From: Streptosporangiaceae bacterium
Lineage (GTDB): Bacteria; Actinomycetota; Actinomycetes; Streptosporangiales; Streptosporangiaceae
Length of the DNA: 39,507 nt
Direction: 5' to 3'
Assembly: GCA_019245115.1 (NCBI GenBank)
Contig: JAFARZ010000365.1
Location: forward strand, 1-39,507
In this document: positions 13,834 through 22,767 of the stretch, piece by piece
Layout of the letters: every line of letters starts with the position of its first letter
How positions within the stretch are numbered: the first letter of the stretch is position 1
Notes under the pieces: generated by a model
The model's database searches: none
What the model was told of the DNA's origin: nothing
What the model saw: the letters and a program-made list of their open reading frames with translations, nothing else
Made by a program: the position numbers and the translations under genes

Positions 13834-16407
13834 GTGACTGACATTACCGAGGAGCCCCAGCACGACCGCACGGAGCCGGTCGACATCCAGGTCGAGATGC
13901 AGCGCAGCTACATCGAGTACGCGATGTCGGTCATCGTCGGCCGTGCGCTGCCCGACGTGCGCGACGGGCTCAAGCCGGTTCACGTGCGGATTCTGTACGC
14001 CATGCTGGACGGCGGCTACCGGCCCGACCGCGGGTTCTTCAAGTGCTCGCGCGTGGTCGGCGACGTCATGGGGCAGTACCACCCGCACGGCGACTCGTCG
14101 ATCTATGACGCGCTGGTGCGGATGGCCCAGCCATGGTCCATGCGCATGCCGCTGATCGACAGCCAGGGCAACTTCGGCTCACCCGGCAACGACCCGCCCG
14201 CGGCAATGCGGTACACCGAGTGCCGCCTCGCTCCGCTCGCGATGGAGATGCTGCGGGACATCAACGAGGACACCGTCGACTTCCGGGAGAATTACGACGG
14301 GCGTTCCCGCGAGCCGGTCGTGCTGCCCAGCCGGTTCCCGAACCTGCTGATCAACGGGTCCGAGGGCATCGCGGTCGGCATGGCCACCAAGGTGCCGCCG
14401 CACAACCTGCGGGAAGTGGCTTCCGGAGTCCAGTGGTACCTCGACAACTTCGAGGCCACCGACGAGGAACTCCTCGACGCGCTGATGGCGCGGATCAAGG
14501 GGCCGGACTTCCCCACCCGCGGGCTGATCGTCGGCGGCCGCGGCATCAGGGACGCATACCGGACCGGCCGCGGTTCGATCATCATGCGCGCGGTCGTCGA
14601 CGTCGAGGAAGACGCGCGCGGCCGGATCTGCCTGGTGGTGAAGGAGCTCCCGTACCAGGTCAACCCGGACAACCTGGCCTCCAAGATCGCCGAACTGGTG
14701 CGCGAGGGCAGGATCAGCGGGATCGCCGACGTGCGCGACGAGTCGAGCGGCCGGACCGGCCAGCGCCTCGTGGTGGTGCTGAAGCGGGACGCTGTAGCCA
14801 AAGTCGTTCTCAACAATCTGTACAAGCACACCCAGCTACAGGAAACATTCGGCGCGAATATGCTCGCCCTTGTCGACGGCGTGCCGCGCACGCTGCGGCT
14901 GGACCAGCTGATCCGACACTGGGTCACCCACCAGATCGAAGTCATCGTACGGCGCACCAGGTTCCGGCTGCGCAAGGCGCAGGAACGGCTGCACATCGTG
15001 GCCGCCCTGCTCAAGGCCATCGACCGGATCGACGAGGTCATCGCGCTGATCCGCGGCAGCGCGTCGGCGGCGCAGGCGCAGGTCGGCTTGATGGAGCTGC
15101 TGGAGATCGATGAGATCCAGGCGCAGGCCATCCTCGACATGCAGCTGCGCAAGCTGGCCGCCCTGGAGCGGCAGGCACTGGTCGACGAGCGGGACGAACT
15201 CGAAGCCAAGATCGCCGACTACCAGGACATCCTGGCCTCGCCGGAGCGGCAGCGGCAGATCATCGGCACCGAGCTCGGCGAGATCGTGACGAAGTACGGT
15301 GACGACCGGCGCACGGAGATCATCGCCTATGACGGCGAGGTGGCCGATGAGGACCTGATCGCCGAGGAAGACGTCGCGGTCACGATCACCTATGGTGGCT
15401 ACGCCAAGCGCACCAGGACCGATCTGTACCGGGCGCAGCGGCGTGGTGGCAAGGGCGTGCGCGGTGCCGCGCTGCGCACTGATGACATCGTGGACCACTT
15501 CTTCATCACCACGACCCACCACTGGATCCTGTTCTTCACCAACAAGGGCCGGGTGTACCGGGCCAAGGGCTATGAGCTGCCCGACGCGGGCCGGGACGCA
15601 CGCGGCCAGCACGTGGCCAATATGCTCGCGTTCCAGCCGGATGAGCGGATCGCCGAGGTGCTCGCGCTGCGGGACTATCAGGTCGCGCCTTACCTGGTCC
15701 TGGCCACCCGGTCGGGCCTGGTGAAGAAGTCCCGGCTGGAAGACTACGGAAACGTTCGCTCCAACGGACTGACCGCCATCAACCTGCGCGAAGACGACGA
15801 GGTGATCGCCGCCCGGCTGGTTTCCGAAAACGAAGACCTGCTGCTGGTCTCCAAGGGCGCGCAGGCGATCCGGTTCAACGCCTCCGACGAGGAACTGCGG
15901 CCGATGGGGCGCGCCACGTCGGGCGTCATCGGTATGCGGTTTAACGACGGTGACGAACTGCTCGGCATGTACGTGGTGCGTGAGGGCGAGGAAGTGCTGG
16001 TGGCAACCGGTAACGGCTACGCCAAGCGCACCCCGGCCGACCAGTACCCGGTGAAGCACCGGGGCGGCCTCGGCGTGGTCACCGCGAAGATAGTGGAAGC
16101 CCGCGGCGAACTGGTCGGTGCGCTGATGGTCCGGCCGGAGGACGAGGTCTTCGCGATCACCTCCGCGGGCGGCGTGATCCGGACCCGGGCGGCGGAGGTC
16201 AAGCAGTCGGGCCGGCAGACGATGGGAGTCCGGCTGATGAACCTCGCGCCTGGCGATAGCGTGGTCGGGCTGGCCCGGAATGCGGAATCCCTGGAAGTGG
16301 AGTCACTGGAGTCACTGGAGTCACTGGAAGGCGAAGAAGAGGCAGAGGGTGAGCCTGTGACCGGCGATGGCGAGTTGTCCGACGCGGGCGAGACTGATGC
16401 GGAATAA
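13834..16407 (+). CDS. gyrA: DNA gyrase subunit A
   Basis: GyrA is the breakage-reunion subunit. The catalytic tyrosine lies in AAMRYTECRLAP (about Y127). The quinolone-resistance region reads YHPHGDSSIYDALVRMAQ, with serine at the E. coli S83 position and aspartate at D87, so no classical resistance change is present. The GyrA box QRRGGKG in the C-terminal beta-pinwheel is intact. I chose the GTG at 13834 (VTDITEEPQ), 13 bp after gyrB, because longer frames overlap gyrB. The 857-aa protein ends in an acidic tail with an ESLESLESLE repeat from a 9-bp DNA repeat (about 16300-16330). Confidence 0.98.
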   Translation: MTDITEEPQHDRTEPVDIQVEMQRSYIEYAMSVIVGRALPDVRDGLKPVHVRILYAMLDGGYRPDRGFFKCSRVVGDVMGQYHPHGDSSIYDALVRMAQPWSMRMPLIDSQGNFGSPGNDPPAAMRYTECRLAPLAMEMLRDINEDTVDFRENYDGRSREPVVLPSRFPNLLINGSEGIAVGMATKVPPHNLREVASGVQWYLDNFEATDEELLDALMARIKGPDFPTRGLIVGGRGIRDAYRTGRGSIIMRAVVDVEEDARGRICLVVKELPYQVNPDNLASKIAELVREGRISGIADVRDESSGRTGQRLVVVLKRDAVAKVVLNNLYKHTQLQETFGANMLALVDGVPRTLRLDQLIRHWVTHQIEVIVRRTRFRLRKAQERLHIVAALLKAIDRIDEVIALIRGSASAAQAQVGLMELLEIDEIQAQAILDMQLRKLAALERQALVDERDELEAKIADYQDILASPERQRQIIGTELGEIVTKYGDDRRTEIIAYDGEVADEDLIAEEDVAVTITYGGYAKRTRTDLYRAQRRGGKGVRGAALRTDDIVDHFFITTTHHWILFFTNKGRVYRAKGYELPDAGRDARGQHVANMLAFQPDERIAEVLALRDYQVAPYLVLATRSGLVKKSRLEDYGNVRSNGLTAINLREDDEVIAARLVSENEDLLLVSKGAQAIRFNASDEELRPMGRATSGVIGMRFNDGDELLGMYVVREGEEVLVATGNGYAKRTPADQYPVKHRGGLGVVTAKIVEARGELVGALMVRPEDEVFAITSAGGVIRTRAAEVKQSGRQTMGVRLMNLAPGDSVVGLARNAESLEVESLESLESLEGEEEAEGEPVTGDGELSDAGETDAE

Positions 16408-16557
16408 TCCCCCTAGTGGCGGGGCAAACGGCTTCCTGAGCGGGTATGGCCTACGGCCGGGGAAGTACTTGGGAGCCAGCCAGATTCTCAAGTGGTGTCA
16501 TATGGGCGACTCGTCCGCATATACCCTCTTGAGCATCGGCATCTGGAGGAGGACGGC

Positions 16558-17706
16558 TTGGACAGGCGAACAGTCGACGAGGATCTCGACGACCTCGTGC
16601 TCGATGGGGACCTGGATACGGCCTCGGGCGACCCAACGTCGAGTGACGCCGAACCAGGTGATTCCGAACCCACGGGCGTGATGGCGCCACCCAAGCGATC
16701 CGGGACGCGCAAGCCGCCCGGCCGCAAGAATAGCGACAGTTCGTCTGGCAATGGCCGCCGTCCCGGCTCTGGTTCGGCCGGGAGCGGTGCCGTCGGCGCC
16801 TCCGACGCTGACACCGCCGTAGCCAGCGATACTTCGGTCGTGAAAGATGAGGCGGATACCGCTGCGGCGGCTTCTGCTCCAGCGGATACCGTGGCGTCCG
16901 AGGAAGTCCCCGGGGAAAGCGACCCGGCCAAGGAAGGGGCCGCCACGCCGGCCATGCCCGCCGATGACATATGGACGCCCAGATCGCGGTCGGCCAGCAG
17001 CGGCGACCCCGGGTGGACGTCGACGGCTGCGGGTGACCGTCCGCGCGGCAATGCCTTCGAGATGACGGACGCGTTCTCGGCGCCGCCGATGCCATCGGAC
17101 ACGGCCGCCGCGTCGACGCCGTCTTTCACGGCCAAGTCATCAACGGCGAGTTCGTTCGGCTCGACCTCGACCTCGTCGTCCGGCTTCGCTGGTGGTTCCG
17201 CGGCTTCCCCCGCCGGGGCGGGTTCGACCCCCCCGACGCAGGCGTTCCCGCGACCAGGCGCCCCCGCCAAGTCGGCCAAGTCGGGCAAATCGGCTAATCC
17301 ACGCGGGCCGAAGGTCACGGCGCGGCGGCCGAGTTCGGCCCGGCAGGCTCATCTGACCATCGCCCGGGTTGAACCGTGGTCGGTGATGAAGTTCAGCTTC
17401 GCGGTGTCCGTGGTCGCGTTCGTCGTGCTGTTCGTCGCCGTCGCGGTGCTGTACGGGGTCCTTTCCGCGCTCGGCGTGTTCAACTCGCTACAGCACCTGG
17501 TGACGACGATGACTTCCAGCCAGGGCTCGGCCGGATACAACGCCCGGCCGTGGTTCTCCGCGTCCCGCATTCTCAGCTACACGGTCCTGCTTGGCGGGAT
17601 CAACATCGTCCTGATCACCGCGATGTCCACCATCGGCGCGGTGATCTACAACCTGACATCCCGGCTGATCGGCGGGGTGGAAGTGACGCTGCGCGAGGCC
17701 GAATGA
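16558..17706 (+). CDS. DUF3566 two-TM membrane protein
   Basis: A DUF3566 gene follows gyrA in most actinobacteria. Its function is unknown. The first 265 or so residues (382 aa in all) are disordered, rich in Ala, Ser, Pro, Asp and Gly. The conserved domain starts at ARQAHLTIARVEPWSVMKFSF and has two membrane helices (VVAFVVLFVAVAVLYGVLSAL and VLLGGINIVLITAMSTIGAVIYNL). It ends LIGGVEVTLREAE. I chose the TTG at 16558 because GGAGGA lies 4 nt before it; an upstream start at 16492 adds an unconserved N-terminus. The long linker is Ser/Lys-rich and may be phosphorylated. Confidence 0.88.
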   Translation: MDRRTVDEDLDDLVLDGDLDTASGDPTSSDAEPGDSEPTGVMAPPKRSGTRKPPGRKNSDSSSGNGRRPGSGSAGSGAVGASDADTAVASDTSVVKDEADTAAAASAPADTVASEEVPGESDPAKEGAATPAMPADDIWTPRSRSASSGDPGWTSTAAGDRPRGNAFEMTDAFSAPPMPSDTAAASTPSFTAKSSTASSFGSTSTSSSGFAGGSAASPAGAGSTPPTQAFPRPGAPAKSAKSGKSANPRGPKVTARRPSSARQAHLTIARVEPWSVMKFSFAVSVVAFVVLFVAVAVLYGVLSALGVFNSLQHLVTTMTSSQGSAGYNARPWFSASRILSYTVLLGGINIVLITAMSTIGAVIYNLTSRLIGGVEVTLREAE

Positions 17707-17748
17707 TCACTTTCCGCCGTCATGGCCTAGCGCGGCCGCTTCGGTTAG

Positions 17749-17767
17749 CGCATCCGCGGCGGATGCG
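17749..17767. repeat. 9-bp perfect palindrome between DUF3566 and tRNA-Ile
   Basis: CGCATCCGC (17749-17757) and GCGGATGCG (17759-17767) are separated by one base. The arms are strong, but there is no T-run and the loop is too tight for a normal terminator. It may be a terminator-like barrier or a protein site upstream of the tRNA. Confidence 0.55.
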
Positions 17768-17808
17768 GTAATCTCACCCGGGTAGTCAGCGATCCGCTGA
17801 CTCGCGAT

Positions 17809-17886
17809 GGGGCTATAGCTCAGCTCGGTTAGAGCGCTTCCCTGATAAGGAAGAGGTCCATGGTTCAAGTCCATGTAGCCCCACCA
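17809..17886 (+). tRNA. tRNA-Ile (GAT anticodon)
   Basis: The acceptor arm GGGGCTA (17809-17815) pairs with TAGCCCC (17876-17882). The anticodon arm is CTTCC-CTGATAA-GGAAG with anticodon GAT, and the T arm is CATGG-TTCAAGT-CCATG. The discriminator A and an encoded CCA end the gene at 17886. tRNA-Ile after gyrA is the usual actinobacterial position. The accessory region starts directly after it, as expected of a tRNA used as an integration hotspot, although I find no second copy of its 3' end in the window. Confidence 0.97.
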
Positions 17887-18279
17887 GCACGTTTATCTCT
17901 TCTGGCCCTGTTCCTCACCTCCGTGGGGGGCATTTTGGGGGGCAGGTGGGCCACTCAGGCCCTTCAATCTCATGACGAATCTGCCGTCCCTGGCCGTCGC
18001 TAGCGGCTTGGACCTTTCCCTCCCTGGCCAATACTGGGTCGTACTGGACGCGTCCTCATGATCGCTCTCCTGAGCCTTGACGGCAGAATGCTCGGTCAGC
18101 AACCTGACCCGGGCTGGAAAGCTGGATCTCCCAGGGCCATCGCCGAACGACCCGATACCGGCCAGCGCCAGACCGCTGCACCGCGACGCCGTCTGACACG
18201 TCGTGCGTCGACTCCGCGACCGTCTCAGCGGCGCTCACCACTCACGACCGAGGCCCCGGCCGCCCGAAGAACATCAAGC

Positions 18280-18505
18280 CCGCCATCGCTCACGCGACTG
18301 GCTCACCGCCGTGATCTCATCCCGGATCGCGCTCGGCAGACCGATCTGGACGAATGGCTGGCCAGCGCTCAGTCGGACCCACCGCATCGGTGCACGCTGT
18401 TTCCTGGGCGGCCAGCCGGGCCACCACACCAAGCGCCTCTTGATTGGCCGAACGACTCGGCTCGACATCTGCGCCGGATCGGCCCGCTCGGCCGCGCTGT
18501 TCCAG
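18280..18505 (+). pseudogene. Relic of a tyrosine-recombinase-like gene, 5' piece
   Basis: No intact gene occupies 17887-18505. In this part, two plus-strand frames alternate. One reads LTRLAHRRDLIPDRARQTDL then DEWLAS, and the other continues RCFLGGQPGHHTKRLLIGR, which together resemble the middle of actinobacterial site-specific recombinases. The matching 3' piece lies on the other side of the IS21 element (20696 on). At least one frameshift and the insertion make it non-functional. The family call is from remembered sequence patterns and is tentative. Confidence 0.35.
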
Positions 18506-18600
18506 TGTCGGCGGCAGCTGAATACTGACCACGGCGCGGCGAACGAATTTTGACCAGCTTCCCCGAGACCCTGGCTCTGGCCGAGCCAGGGAGGAAGCAG

Positions 18601-19837
18601 GTGCTGGACGTGGAGGACTGGGCGGAGATCCGCCGGCTGCGGCGGGCGGAGCAGATGCCGATCGCGCAGATCGCCCGGGTGATGGGGGTGGCGCGGAACA
18701 CGGTGAAGGCGGCGCTGGCCAGTGACGGGCCGCCGCGGTATGTGCGGGCGCCGAAGGGGTCGGTGGCCGACGGGTTCGAGCCGCGGATCCGGGGAGCTGC
18801 TGGCGGCGTTCCCGTCGATGCCGTCGACGGTGATCGCCGAGCGGATCGGGTGGCCGTATTCGGAGCGGACGTTGCGGGCGAAGGTGGCCGAGCTGCGTCC
18901 GGCATATGTTCCGCCGGATCCGGTGTCGCGGACGTCGTATGCGGCCGGGGAGATCGCGCAGTGCGATTTCTGGTTCCCGGACATCACGGTGCCGTGCGAG
19001 CCGGGGCAGGTGCGGACGGCGAAGCAGCTGCCGGTGCTGACCATGGTGACCGGGTATGCCCGGTGGGCGTCGGGGCTGCTGATCCCGACGCGGCGGGCCG
19101 AGGACCTGTTCGCGGGCTGGTGGCAGCTCATCTCCCGGCTGGGCGCGGTGCCGCGGGTGCTGGTGTGGGACGGGGAAGGCGCGATCGGGCGGCACCGCCG
19201 GGGCCGCAGCGAGCTGACCGCAGAGTGCCAGGGATTCCGCGGCACGCTGGCAGCGAAGGTGATCATCTGCCGGCCCGGCGACCCGGAAGCCAAGGGCCTG
19301 GTCGAGCGGCTGCACGATTACCTGGAACGGTCGTTCCTGCCCGGCCGCGTCTTCACCAGCCCAGCTGATTTCAACGACCAGCTGGCCGGGTTCCTGGCCC
19401 GCGCTAATGACCGGCAGCACCGGGTGCTGGGCTGCCGCCCGGCAGACCGGATCGAGGCGGACCGGGCCGCGATGATCCCGCTGCCGCCGGTAGCGCCGGT
19501 GACCGGGTGGCGGCACTCGGCACGGCTGCCGCGCGATCACTACGTACGGCTGGATACCAGCGACTACTCGGTCCATCCCTCGGTGATCGGGCGGCGGATC
19601 GAGATCACCGCGGACCTGACCGCCGTGCGGGCCGTCTGCGACGGCCGGGTCGTGGCTGACCATGACCGGGTCTGGGCCAGGCACCAGACCATCACCGACC
19701 CCGCGCACCTGGCCGCGGCCCGCGCGCTGCGCAGGGACCGGCTCGAGATCGTCCGGCCCGCCGCAGAGCCGGCCGTCGAGGTGCGGCGGCTGGCCGACTA
19801 CGACGCCGCCCTGGGCATTGATGGCGGGGCCGCGTGA
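18601..19837 (+). pseudogene. istA: IS21 transposase IstA with a one-base frameshift
   Basis: IstA is the DDE transposase of IS21 elements. From the GTG at 18601 (GGAGGAAG just upstream) the frame reads an HTH (AQIARVMGVARNTVKAAL) as far as PRIRG. The frame is then lost at the GGGG run at 18791-18794. With one G removed it would continue PRIRELLAAFPSMPSTVIAERIG, and the downstream frame runs unbroken to the stop at 19837. The DDE residues are recognisable in AQCDFWFPD, LVWDGEGAIG and EAKGLVERLHDY. One extra G in a homopolymer could be a true mutation, programmed slippage or a sequencing error. The stop overlaps the istB start (TGATG). Confidence 0.88.
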
Positions 19838-20628
19838 TGGCTGCCAAGACCACGGCGTCCCGGGACCTGACCGCGGAACTGGCGTTTCTCACCCGGGCGC
19901 TGAAGGCGCCCACGCTGCGCGAATCGGTGCCACGACTGGCCGAGCGGGCCCGCGCAGAAACCTGGACCCACGAGGAATTCCTGGTCGCGTGCCTGCAACG
20001 GGAGGTCTCCGCCCGCGAATCCCACGGCGGTGAAGGCCGGATCCGCGCCGCCAGGTTCCCGGCCCGCAAATCGATCGAGGAGTTCGACTTCGACCACGCC
20101 CGCGGGCTCAAACGCGACCAGATCGCCCACCTGGGCACCCTGGACTTCGTCGCCGCCAAGGAAAACGTCATCTTCCTCGGCCCGCCCGGCACCGGCAAGA
20201 CCCACCTGGCCACCGGCCTGGCGATCCGCGCCTGCCAGGCCGGGCACCGGGTCCTGTTCGCCACCGCCGCCGAATGGGTCGCCCGGCTCGCCGACGCCCA
20301 CCACGCCGGCCGGCTCCAGGCCGAGCTGCTCCGCCTTGGCCGCTACCCCCTGCTGGTCATCGACGAGGTCGGCTACATCCCGTTCGAGGCCGAAGCCGCC
20401 AACCTGTTCTTCCAGATGGTCTCCGCCCGCTACGAGCGAGCCAGCCTCATCGTCACCAGCAACAAGCCTTTCGGCCGATGGGGAGAAGTCTTCGGCGACG
20501 AGATCGTCGCCGCCGCCATGATCGACCGGCTCGTCCACCACGCCGACGTCCTCGCCCTCAAAGGCGACAGCTACCGCCTCAAAGACCGAGACCTCGGCCG
20601 CATCCCCACCGCGGCCGACGAACCATAA
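19837..20628 (+). CDS. istB: IS21 helper ATPase IstB
   Basis: IstB is the AAA+ ATPase that selects the target DNA and activates IstA. Walker A is GPPGTGKTHLATGLA, Walker B is LLVIDEVGY, and the sensor segment LIVTSNKPFGRW is present. The 263-aa length from the ATG at 19837 is typical. An in-frame GTG lies one codon upstream. The gene is intact, so IstB could be made even though istA is broken. Confidence 0.95.
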   Translation: MAAKTTASRDLTAELAFLTRALKAPTLRESVPRLAERARAETWTHEEFLVACLQREVSARESHGGEGRIRAARFPARKSIEEFDFDHARGLKRDQIAHLGTLDFVAAKENVIFLGPPGTGKTHLATGLAIRACQAGHRVLFATAAEWVARLADAHHAGRLQAELLRLGRYPLLVIDEVGYIPFEAEAANLFFQMVSARYERASLIVTSNKPFGRWGEVFGDEIVAAAMIDRLVHHADVLALKGDSYRLKDRDLGRIPTAADEP

Positions 20629-20695
20629 ACCCCGGGAGACGGTCAACATTCGCATGCCGCCAGATGGTCAGGATTCGGTTGCCGTTGACATCCAG

Positions 20696-20880
20696 CTGGC
20701 CGCCGACTTGTCCGCCGCACGTCTGCTCGGCCTTCACACGCCGTCGCCGTTGTCTGGCAACGCGCAGCCGCCGGAGACTGGGGCCACCGCCTACGCCGTC
20801 GAAGTCGGCCCGGCGAACGCCCGCTGACGGTCGATCAGGCAAAGCGACCGACACTTCGTGGCTGGGACCGGCCCATCTAC
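20696..20880 (+). pseudogene. Relic of a tyrosine-recombinase-like gene, 3' piece
   Basis: Directly after the right TCCAG, the frame LAADLSAARLLGLH runs on from the frame that enters the left TCCAG (SAALFQ). A second frame then gives AVAVVWQRAAAGDWG, reminiscent of the conserved end of actinobacterial recombinases (an LLGLH, AVxW, then DW pattern). The join across the IS plus a frameshift support a decayed ancestral gene. From 20881 to 21033 I see nothing further except the 3' flank of the E1 gene. Confidence 0.35.
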
Positions 20881-21033
20881 GTCCGCCTCCGTCGATCTCC
20901 TACGTAGGTTTGGCCCTGACCCATGACCTGTCGGCCTGGGAAGAAGGACATCGCCGCCCAAGTGCTCGGCGACCACATCGGGTGGCTGTCCCCGCCACCG
21001 TGACCGATATCCCAGATAAAGAGGATCAGCGTG

Positions 21034-21873
21034 TCATGCCGCTGGCTGCCTGTGGCCCCACCTTGAGCAGTACGGGCACCCGGAGCGTGGAACATCTTTC
21101 GATAGCGTTACCCGCGGAATGTCAGCTCGGTATACAAGTTGCGGAGCCGGTCGTCTGATGCCGGTGACATGCGCCATGAACTCGGTAACTGCCAGGGAGG
21201 CGACCACCCCATTGACGGAGACGACGGCGGGACCTGTGCCTCCGAGGAGGTCGCCTTTCAGCCCGTATAGACGCCGCTCGTTTTCAAGCTCGACGTCAGT
21301 CATCTGCTCGATCCGAATCAGGCGCTGGTCAAGGAGATCGAGGCAGGAGAGGCAGCGTCTGCCATCGCAGTAGACTACGTGGCCGCCGTACCAGTCTTCA
21401 TTTTCCCCGCCCGTATCCGTCGCGAGGTCGAAGTATGCGATCTCGGAGGCCGAGCAGAGGTCGGTCAGGAACAGGCGCGGCGACTCCCTGTCGAGGCAAC
21501 CGAAGACGACATCGGCGTTGCGTATCAAGGTGGCAGCGCCATCCTCTGAACTCCGGGTCACGCGAGCTTCCAGGACCGTGACCGCGGCCTCGGGCTGGAG
21601 CGACTTAATCAACCGCTCTGCGGCCCTCACCTTCGGCATCATCGACGGGACGTCTTGCGGGACGGCACCGATCACCCGGTTGAGGCTTGACTCGGTAATC
21701 GCGTCGTCATCGACGAGGGTATAGCGGATCACTCCGAGGTATGCGAGCTGTTGCGCTACATGAGATCCCAGCCCGCCGAGCCCTACGATCGCGACAGTAG
21801 TTGCCGCGATCTTCCTCTGGCCATCCTCGCCGAAAAGAGCGGTGTTGCGGCTATAGCGGCTATCGTCGTCCAT
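21034..21873 (-). CDS. ThiF/E1-type activating enzyme of a ubiquitin-like system
   Basis: E1-like enzymes adenylate the C-terminal glycine of a ubiquitin-like protein and pass it to an E2. The Rossmann nucleotide loop is GLGGLGSHVAQQLAYLGV (31-48). The adenylation residues include TLVDDD (52-57), the SLNR motif (N65, R66) and FGCLDR (D128, R129). Two CxxC pairs (C174/C177, C266/C269) should bind a structural zinc. Candidate catalytic cysteines are C169, C126 and C140. I chose the ATG at 21873 (AAGGGG 5 nt upstream; 279 aa). A GTG at 21879 is possible. It is the last gene of a four-gene operon, overlapping the JAB gene by 14 nt. In the published Bil order the E1 precedes the peptidase; here they are swapped. 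Confidence 0.9.
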   Translation of the reverse strand: MDDDSRYSRNTALFGEDGQRKIAATTVAIVGLGGLGSHVAQQLAYLGVIRYTLVDDDAITESSLNRVIGAVPQDVPSMMPKVRAAERLIKSLQPEAAVTVLEARVTRSSEDGAATLIRNADVVFGCLDRESPRLFLTDLCSASEIAYFDLATDTGGENEDWYGGHVVYCDGRRCLSCLDLLDQRLIRIEQMTDVELENERRLYGLKGDLLGGTGPAVVSVNGVVASLAVTEFMAHVTGIRRPAPQLVYRADIPRVTLSKDVPRSGCPYCSRWGHRQPAA

Positions 21874-22375
21874 CGTCACCCCTTAGGCTGAGCAACCGGG
21901 TGGCCCCAGTTGCCGGGAAGAACACGTCGGCTGTTATCCCACCGACCGGCTCAATTTCACCCGGGCCGTCAATCCAGGCGAGCGCGTCCAGATCGCGGGC
22001 TGAGGTCACTATCGCCGCGTACGGGCGGCCGCGCAGCCGCCACCACAGGTGGGGAACCCACTCCTCAAGGTTCTGCAGGTCATATCGGGAGAAGGCGGCC
22101 GGCCCCCGCCGCCCGTGTGAGTGCGCCTCGATCAGGCATGCCTGTTCAGCCCACGCCCACTTGATGATGGCTGACCGCGTCTCGTCAGGCAACGACACGT
22201 GCCGTTGGCCGTGAGCGTCGGCAGCGCCGTCAAGAACCGGCTGCCAGCTACGAATCCTGAACTGGCGGTCAGCCGACGACCAGCTGGCGAGGAAAAACCC
22301 CACTTGCTCGGCGCTTTGGTCAAGGTGCTGACGCGCGGTTCGCCACAGTCCCGGCTCAACGGTGATCTGGATCAT
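21860..22375 (-). CDS. JAB/JAMM metallopeptidase (deubiquitinase-like)
   Basis: JAMM proteases remove or mature ubiquitin-like tags using a zinc ion. All motif residues are visible in the 171-aa protein: the catalytic glutamate E23 in SAEQVGF, then H85-x-H87-x8-S96-x2-D99 in EAHSHGRRGPAAFSRYD. The rest is a compact MPN fold (RFRIRSWQPV at the start, RPYAAIVTS near 117-125) without extra domains. The ATG at 22375 overlaps the E2 stop (TGATG) and the 3' end overlaps the E1 start, so translation is coupled. Because the UBL partner already ends in glycine, deconjugation is more likely than precursor processing. Confidence 0.9.
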   Translation of the reverse strand: MIQITVEPGLWRTARQHLDQSAEQVGFFLASWSSADRQFRIRSWQPVLDGAADAHGQRHVSLPDETRSAIIKWAWAEQACLIEAHSHGRRGPAAFSRYDLQNLEEWVPHLWWRLRGRPYAAIVTSARDLDALAWIDGPGEIEPVGGITADVFFPATGATRLLSLRGDDGRR

Positions 22376-22767
22376 CAGGGCCCCTCACGAAGCCGGTCGG
22401 CGAACGAACGCACGAAGTTCAGCATGTTAGAACCCCGAGTGATTTCCACATGGGGCGCCCACACCTCGGGTGCCCACGAGAACTGCCCCCAGCTATCTCC
22501 GAAGCAGGTCGAGGTTGGGTACGTGTAGTTGGTGATCGGCCGACCACCGACAGCGCTCAGTCCGGGCCGTACCCAGAACGCATAGGGCTGCTCACCCACC
22601 GTCGGTGGGATACGGAAGGCCACTTCAACCTTCGGCGGGTCCCACAGGGCGGGAGGCACCGCGTAATCCGGTATCCGGACCCAGAAGGCATCGGGACGCC
22701 ACTCTAGGTCCGGGTACACGGCGCGGAGGAGGGTGAGCTCTTGCTCGATCCGCTCCGTCACGATCAT
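22375..22767 (-). CDS. Prokaryotic E2/UBC-like conjugating enzyme
   Basis: The 130-aa protein matches the pattern of the bacterial E2 family associated with JAB and ThiF genes (Prok-E2_E as I remember it). Shared elements are YAFWVRPGL, then GDSWGQFSWAP and W-APHVEITRG...LNFVRSFADRLRE. It would accept the UBL from the E1 as a thioester and hand it to a target. C88 (in STCFGDSWG) is the only cysteine in the protein and therefore the obvious catalytic candidate. The upstream half (PDAFWVRIPDY, KVEVAFRIP) resembles the E2 beta-meander with a Pro-rich flap. The gene overlaps its neighbours by 4 nt (ATGA) and 1 nt. Confidence 0.8.
   Translation of the reverse strand: MIVTERIEQELTLLRAVYPDLEWRPDAFWVRIPDYAVPPALWDPPKVEVAFRIPPTVGEQPYAFWVRPGLSAVGGRPITNYTYPTSTCFGDSWGQFSWAPEVWAPHVEITRGSNMLNFVRSFADRLREGP

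Larger units (their letters stand above)
18506..20690 (+). mobile_element. IS21-family insertion sequence, complete ends
   Basis: The element begins TGTCGGCGGC (18506) and ends GCCGTTGACA (20690). The left end aligns with the reverse complement of the right end over more than 45 bp, with shared blocks TGTC, CGGCA, GAAT, CTGACC, GCGGC, CGAAT and TTGACC, that is, imperfect terminal inverted repeats with internal repeats. TCCAG flanks both sides (18501-18505 and 20691-20695), a 5-bp target duplication. It carries istA (frameshifted) and istB, in the standard order. Confidence 0.93.

Noticed and set aside
14836..16059. A 407-codon minus-strand frame opposite gyrA
   Set aside because: Shadow of gyrA third-position GC bias, with no family features.
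18274..19708. Long minus-strand frames under istA
   Set aside because: They overlap the transposase and cross the left IS end, which a real gene would not do.
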